Below, piece by piece: positions 59,434 through 64,000 of a stretch of DNA of 64,000 nucleotides (positions within the stretch are counted from its first letter, which is position 1; every line of letters starts with the position of its first letter). Source of the DNA: JAWKMZ01 sp041391965 (lineage in GTDB: Bacteria > Bacteroidota > Bacteroidia > Flavobacteriales > Flavobacteriaceae); NCBI GenBank assembly GCA_041391965.1, contig JAWKMZ010000001.1:310001-374000 (forward strand), given 5' to 3'. A program made the position numbers and the translations under genes. Under the pieces are notes generated by a model that was given only the letters and a program-made list of their open reading frames with translations, had not been told where the DNA came from and ran no database searches.

Positions 59434-61658
59434 AACCAAAATCCTACATTAAAAAACCAAATGCTCTTTTTAACTTCTGGCGAAAACGTATATTTGGCTT
59501 CAATGGGTCCTAAAAAAGTTTCAAACGCATAACCAATGGCGTAGCCATTGTAATCTACTTTTTTAATCCAGCCACCATTTTCAAATAGGTTATCTTCAAT
59601 ATTGGCAAAGTTGGCAGCTACATTTATATGGTGCTTTTTAAAAATTTCATAATCTAAGGTAAATGTGCTTTTTACAAAACTATTGCCAACAAGTGACACA
59701 TAATCATAGCCATAAAATGAGGAGAAATTATTAATGAAATTATGACCATAACCTCCAAGCGCAAAATCTAAAGATTTTGTAGAGTTATCTCCAACCTTAA
59801 ATCCGCCTTGTGCTAAAATATTAAAAGACAACTTATCTGTAAAACTCAAGGCGTAACCTATATCTGCTTTTGCAATTGAAAACTGAGAAAAGGTTTTATT
59901 AAAATCTGAAGCATGCAGATACAAGTGGAAATCGCCATTAAAATAAATTCCTTTTTTGGGGAAGTATTTGTTGTCATAGGTGTCTAATTTTAGACCTCCA
60001 AAAACACTAAAATAGTCGGTGTTTTCAAATACAATATTATTTTGCTGTGGGTTGTTAGTAAGGGTTTCTGACTTTATTTTTAAACGTTTATGTTCTACTC
60101 CAATACTAAGTGCAAAATCTTTTCTAAAACGGGTTTGAAGGTATAATTGATTGGTTTGGTCTTGCAGTTCTATATCTAATTTATTTAACCCACTAATGGA
60201 TTGTTGGTTGCTGTCTAAAAATAATTCTGCACTTGCGTTTCTATGAAATTGATTAAATCTGGATTTAAAACCAATGCTCCAATAAAAGCCTTTATCAATA
60301 AAATATTCAAAATTATAACGTACGTTATCGCCTAAAATAATATCTAAAGAAGCAACATCATTATCTACAAACAATCGCTTTTTGGTAACGTTTAACAAGG
60401 CTGCGCTTTTGTATAAATCGTCATAATGCAAGCCCAATTTTACAAAAGTAGTCATATTACTTTCTATTAAATTAGCATTTAAATCGTACCCTTTTCCGTC
60501 ATCAGATTTATGAAATTGGTATTGAAATGTATCAAAATTATTGGTAGCCACTAAATTATTGACTCCTTCATTAAAATCGGTATAGCTAAGTGTTGTGTTT
60601 TCTTTAAACTTTAGTTTTCCAAGAATATAGGCTCTTGTATATTTTTTGTAGCCTAATAAGTTGATATTTTTTATATTGATACTGTCATTAGATGTTAAAT
60701 AGGTTTCAGTAGCTAAATTTGTTTTTCGTTTTGGCAATTGGTTAAGGGCTTCTATTTGCTTTTGTGCTGCAATAACGCCATTTTCAATAATTTTTGTGCC
60801 TTTATCAAAAGAAACCACCGAAAAATCTTTAATATCTGGTTTGATGTAAATATCGGTTTGCTTAACTTTCTTTTTCATGTCGTTTATAGTCCTGAAATTA
60901 TTGATTTGAAGCAAAATATCTGGTGCTGATTTTAGTTCGTCTCTGGTTGCCAAACCATCTTGTACATCAACACCTATAATAACATCCATTCCTTTGGCTT
61001 TTAACTCATCAATAGGATAATTATTGACCACACCACCATCTACAAGCAGCTGATTATCAATAATAACAGGTTGAAACAAGGAAGGAAATGCACCACTTGC
61101 AGTAACTGCTTGTGCTAAATTACCTTTATCGAGTAAAACGGCTTGCCCTGTTTCAATATTGGTAGCAATGCAAAAAAATGGAATAGGGAGTTTATCAAAA
61201 TCGTTCACATTGCACACATGCAAAGTTAGTTTTGACAATAAATTAAACACATTTTGACCTCTGGATAGTGCTGAAGGTAATTCAATTTTAAAATGATTGA
61301 AAGGAAGCGTTATGGCATATTTTTCAGAGTTATCGCGTTCATAAAATGTTTTAGCGTCTCTTGGAAGGTTATCACTAATAACATCATCAAAATTAAGACT
61401 TTTAAAGATAGAATCGAGTTGTTTCCCAGAATAGCCAGAAGCGTATAAAGAGCCAACAATGGCTCCCATACTGGTACCTGCAATATAATCTATTTTAATT
61501 CCTAAACTGTCTATCACTTTCAAAACACCAATATGCGCAAACCCTTTGGCACCACCACCACTTAGTACCAAACCCACTTTAAGGTCTTGTTTTGGTGTTT
61601 CTTGTGCCAACAATTGAAAGCTAACTAAGCAAAGAAAAAGGGTTATAAAATATTTCAT
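59430..61658 (-). CDS. Patatin-like phospholipase fused to Omp85-type barrel
   Basis: 742 residues with a signal peptide ending AQ-E. The patatin domain (about 25-320) has the oxyanion motif LVLSGGGAKGFAHIG, the nucleophile Ser63 in GTSMG, and Asp207 in LVDGG. A POTRA-like linker leads to a beta-barrel (about 400-742) ending VGFWF with a terminal Phe, as in BamA/TamA relatives. The architecture matches PlpD-type type Vd secretion proteins, in which the lipase may be displayed or released. The start overlaps the uvrC stop by 4 bp on the same strand. Confidence 0.92.
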   Translation of the reverse strand: MKYFITLFLCLVSFQLLAQETPKQDLKVGLVLSGGGAKGFAHIGVLKVIDSLGIKIDYIAGTSMGAIVGSLYASGYSGKQLDSIFKSLNFDDVISDNLPRDAKTFYERDNSEKYAITLPFNHFKIELPSALSRGQNVFNLLSKLTLHVCNVNDFDKLPIPFFCIATNIETGQAVLLDKGNLAQAVTASGAFPSLFQPVIIDNQLLVDGGVVNNYPIDELKAKGMDVIIGVDVQDGLATRDELKSAPDILLQINNFRTINDMKKKVKQTDIYIKPDIKDFSVVSFDKGTKIIENGVIAAQKQIEALNQLPKRKTNLATETYLTSNDSINIKNINLLGYKKYTRAYILGKLKFKENTTLSYTDFNEGVNNLVATNNFDTFQYQFHKSDDGKGYDLNANLIESNMTTFVKLGLHYDDLYKSAALLNVTKKRLFVDNDVASLDIILGDNVRYNFEYFIDKGFYWSIGFKSRFNQFHRNASAELFLDSNQQSISGLNKLDIELQDQTNQLYLQTRFRKDFALSIGVEHKRLKIKSETLTNNPQQNNIVFENTDYFSVFGGLKLDTYDNKYFPKKGIYFNGDFHLYLHASDFNKTFSQFSIAKADIGYALSFTDKLSFNILAQGGFKVGDNSTKSLDFALGGYGHNFINNFSSFYGYDYVSLVGNSFVKSTFTLDYEIFKKHHINVAANFANIEDNLFENGGWIKKVDYNGYAIGYAFETFLGPIEAKYTFSPEVKKSIWFFNVGFWF

Positions 61659-63448
61659 TTTGGATTGTAAAAATTTACTATTTTTTTTGCTCTTGATGCG
61701 CCAACAACTGTTTCTAATTCTTCTAATGTTGCTTTACTTATACGCTTAGTGGTTTTAAAATGAGTCATCAATTCTATAATAGATTGTTCGCCAATTCCTG
61801 AAATTAATTCTAATTCAGAAACTAAGGCATTTTTGCTTCGTCGGTTTCTGTGATGCTCAATTCCAAATCTATGTGCTTCATTACGCAATTGTTGGATAAT
61901 TTTGAGTGTTTCGCTTTTTTTATCTAAATATAAGGGAATTGAATCATCTGGATAGAATAATTCTTCTAAACGTTTCGCAATTCCGATGATTGCAATTTTT
62001 CCTCTCAAATTTAATTGTTCTAAACTTTTTAAAGCTGATGATAGTTGGCCTTTGCCTCCATCAATAATAATGAGTTGTGGCAACGACTGTTTTTCATCCA
62101 ACAACCGTTTGTAACGTCTATAAACCACTTCTTCCATCGAAGCAAAATCATCTGGTCCTTCCACTGTTTTTATATTGAAGTGTCGATAATCCTTTTTACT
62201 TGGTTTTCCGTTTTTAAACACTACACAAGCTGCTACAGGGTTGGTGCCTTGAATGTTGGAGTTATCAAAACATTCAATATGTCGTGGTTCTACGTTCAAC
62301 CTTAAATCGGTTTTCATTTGAGCCATAATCCGATTGACGTGCCTATCAGGATCCGTTATTTTTACTTGTTTAAAACGCTCCATTCTATAATATTTTGCAT
62401 TGCGCTCAGACAGTTCTAAAATACGTTTTTTATCGCCTAATTTTGGAATAGTTACTTTAATATCTTCGCCCAAATCTAAGGTAAAAGGCACATAAACTTC
62501 TTTTGATTTAGAGTGAAAACGCTGGCGAATTTCTGTAATTGCTAATTGCAATAAATCTTTGTCTGTTTCTTGTAACTTTTTCTTAATTTCTAAAGTATGT
62601 GACCTTATAATAGACCCATAAGACACCTGCAAAAAGTTGATATACCCATAACTTTCATCTGATATGATTGAAAACACATCCACATTGCTGATTTTTGGAT
62701 TTACAACAGTAGATTTTGCTTGGTAGTTTTCAAGAATGTCAATTTTTTCTTTAATGCGTTGTGCTTGTTCAAACTCCATAACTTTTGCAAAGGCTTTCAT
62801 TTGATGCTTAAATTGTGACAACGATTCTTTAAAATTCCCTTTTAAAATTTCTTTGATAGAAGCAATATTTTGATGATAGTCGGTCTCTGTTTGGAAGCCT
62901 TCACAAGGGCCTTTGCAATTTCCTAAATGATATTCTAAGCATACTTTATATTTGCCAGCTTCAACTTTTTCTTGTGATAAGTCATAATTACAAGTCCGCA
63001 ATTGATACAAGCCTTTTATCAAATCTAAAAGCGTATGTACGGTTTTCATACTTGTGTAAGGTCCAAAATATTCAGACCCATCTTTAAATACACGACGTGT
63101 AGAAAACACTCTTGGAAAACGTTCGTTTTTGATGCAAATCCAAGGATACGATTTGTCATCTTTAAGCATCACATTATAACGTGGTTGGTATTTTTTGATG
63201 AGATTATTTTCCAACAACAAAGCATCGGTTTCCGTATCTACCACAATATGTTTAATGGTTACAATTTTTTTGACCAAAACTTTGGTTTTGCCATACTCGT
63301 GCTTTTTGGTAAAATAAGAACTGACACGCTTTTTTAAATCCTTCGCTTTTCCAACATACAAAATCTTATCATCAGCATCAAAATATTGATACACTCCAGG
63401 TTGATGTGGCAAGGTTTGTAACTGAATTTCTAATGAAGGTTTACTCAT
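61655..63448 (-). CDS. uvrC: Excinuclease ABC subunit C
   Basis: 597 residues. The GIY-YIG nuclease domain is at the N-terminus (PGVYQYFDADDKILYVGKAK), the UVR motif lies near 200-235, the RNase H-like 5' nuclease in the C-terminal half (IECFDNSNIQGTNPVAACVV, LIIIDGGKGQL), and a helix-hairpin-helix at the end (ISGIGEQSIIELMTHF). It makes both incisions in nucleotide excision repair with UvrAB. It is upstream of and overlaps the patatin gene by 4 bp. Confidence 0.96.
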   Translation of the reverse strand: MSKPSLEIQLQTLPHQPGVYQYFDADDKILYVGKAKDLKKRVSSYFTKKHEYGKTKVLVKKIVTIKHIVVDTETDALLLENNLIKKYQPRYNVMLKDDKSYPWICIKNERFPRVFSTRRVFKDGSEYFGPYTSMKTVHTLLDLIKGLYQLRTCNYDLSQEKVEAGKYKVCLEYHLGNCKGPCEGFQTETDYHQNIASIKEILKGNFKESLSQFKHQMKAFAKVMEFEQAQRIKEKIDILENYQAKSTVVNPKISNVDVFSIISDESYGYINFLQVSYGSIIRSHTLEIKKKLQETDKDLLQLAITEIRQRFHSKSKEVYVPFTLDLGEDIKVTIPKLGDKKRILELSERNAKYYRMERFKQVKITDPDRHVNRIMAQMKTDLRLNVEPRHIECFDNSNIQGTNPVAACVVFKNGKPSKKDYRHFNIKTVEGPDDFASMEEVVYRRYKRLLDEKQSLPQLIIIDGGKGQLSSALKSLEQLNLRGKIAIIGIAKRLEELFYPDDSIPLYLDKKSETLKIIQQLRNEAHRFGIEHHRNRRSKNALVSELELISGIGEQSIIELMTHFKTTKRISKATLEELETVVGASRAKKIVNFYNPK

Positions 63449-63556
63449 AAAACCAAAGATAGTATATATCTAAAAACATTTCAATAGAAACCAAAATACA
63501 ACAGTATTTTAACATAAGATTTTTCATTATCTTGCGAAACATTTGTAATTTGAAAA

Positions 63557-63982
63557 ATGCCAAAAAAAGTTATTGGTAGAATTGATAAAGCCGATTTTCC
63601 AACCCTCGATTTATTTGATATTGATATAAAAATAGATACAGGTGCATACACCTCATCTATACATTGTCATAAAGTCATTGAGGAAAACAATATGCTTAAA
63701 TGTTTGTTTTATGACACTGAGCATCCACATTACAATGGTAAAGAAATCACTTTCAAATCTTACAGTATTAAAAAAGTAAAAAGCAGTAATGGCATTACAC
63801 AAGAACGCTACAAAGTAAAAACTACCATTATATTGTTTAACAAAAAGTACCAAATTAATTTAACGCTAAGCACTAGAGATGATATGAGGTTTCCTGTTTT
63901 AATTGGACGTCGATTTTTATCAAAAAAGTTTATTGTTGACGTTAATCAAAAAGATATTTCTTATCAAATAAAAAACAAATGA
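63557..63982 (+). CDS. RimK-associated retropepsin-like protease (ATP-dependent Zn protease family)
   Basis: 141 residues, the single-domain form of the family found next to RimK-type ATP-grasp ligases. The active-site triplet is IKIDTGAYTSSIHC (Asp28 region), followed by KEITFKSYSIKKVKSSNGITQ and, in the second half, FPVLIGRRFLSKKFIVDV. These are pepsin-fold proteins despite the zinc protease name. The stop overlaps the ATG of the next gene (ATGA), whose first residues look like RimK. Confidence 0.85.
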   Translation: MPKKVIGRIDKADFPTLDLFDIDIKIDTGAYTSSIHCHKVIEENNMLKCLFYDTEHPHYNGKEITFKSYSIKKVKSSNGITQERYKVKTTIILFNKKYQINLTLSTRDDMRFPVLIGRRFLSKKFIVDVNQKDISYQIKNK

Positions 63983-64000
63983 ATATCATTATCTTATCAA
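63979..64000 (+). CDS. Start of RimK-type ATP-grasp ligase (runs off window)
   Basis: ATG at 63979 overlaps the upstream stop by 4 bp and encodes MNIIILS before the window ends, like the RimK N-terminus (MKIAILSR in E. coli). Family context (retropepsin-like partner directly upstream) supports the call; only seven residues are visible. Confidence 0.5.

Overview
The window is about 64 kb of AT-rich bacterial chromosome and reads as a member of the Flavobacteriaceae (Bacteroidota). The support is seen in the sequence: a secreted protein with a type IX secretion C-terminal sorting domain, a TonB-dependent receptor with a carboxypeptidase-like N-terminal domain, -7 promoter elements of the Bacteroidota form TAnnTTTG with little Shine-Dalgarno signal, a tRNA gene without encoded CCA, and a fused PiT-PhoU-like phosphate transporter. 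No genus can be fixed from this. Most of the window is housekeeping chromosome; there is no phage, insertion sequence, CRISPR array or rRNA.

Layout. 1-2.7 kb: start of exbB, tRNA-Ser, asparaginase and a TatD nuclease. 2.7-4.6 kb: a small retropepsin-like protein, an orphan LuxR-type response regulator, then an unusual block of three repeated regulatory modules, two of which precede tiny paralogous membrane peptides. 4.6-10.7 kb: 2-oxoglutarate dehydrogenase E2 and E1, an outer-membrane-like protein and a polyprenyl diphosphate synthase. 10.8-18.4 kb: an ECF sigma factor with a small membrane protein, then a TetR regulator driving a TolC-MFP-RND efflux operon. 18.6-24.9 kb: aspS, a ClC channel, tadA, dxs. 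25-33 kb: a type IX-secreted beta-propeller protein, dGTPase, and a phosphate porin plus PiT transporter sharing a Pho-box-like direct repeat. 33-37 kb: class Ia ribonucleotide reductase (nrdB then nrdA). 37.1-40.1 kb: a LytTR response regulator and TPR histidine kinase, with a LytTR-type direct repeat and a candidate three-hairpin small RNA just upstream. 40-49 kb: membrane proteins, a C-terminal processing protease, dCMP deaminase, HupE-like protein, the pol V genes umuC-umuD, and a lipoprotein paired with a TonB receptor (to 51.1 kb). 51-58.5 kb: pgi, an M23 peptidase, and aromatic amino acid catabolism (tryptophan dioxygenase, HppD, HmgA). 58.5-64 kb: a frameshifted lipoprotein gene, a patatin-Omp85 protein, uvrC, and the start of a RimK-type operon.

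The two places most likely to hold undescribed biology are both non-coding or micro-coding. At 3854-4566 the sequence TACGTA-ATCC-TACGTA occurs three times at the head of near-identical modules of 111-117 bp that end in terminator-like hairpins; two modules are followed by 32-36-residue single-span peptides that are clearly related to each other. At 37134-37323 a direct repeat that fits the LytTR consensus with a 12-bp spacer sits upstream of a minus-strand non-coding segment with three consecutive stem-loops and a U-tract, next to its likely regulator gene.
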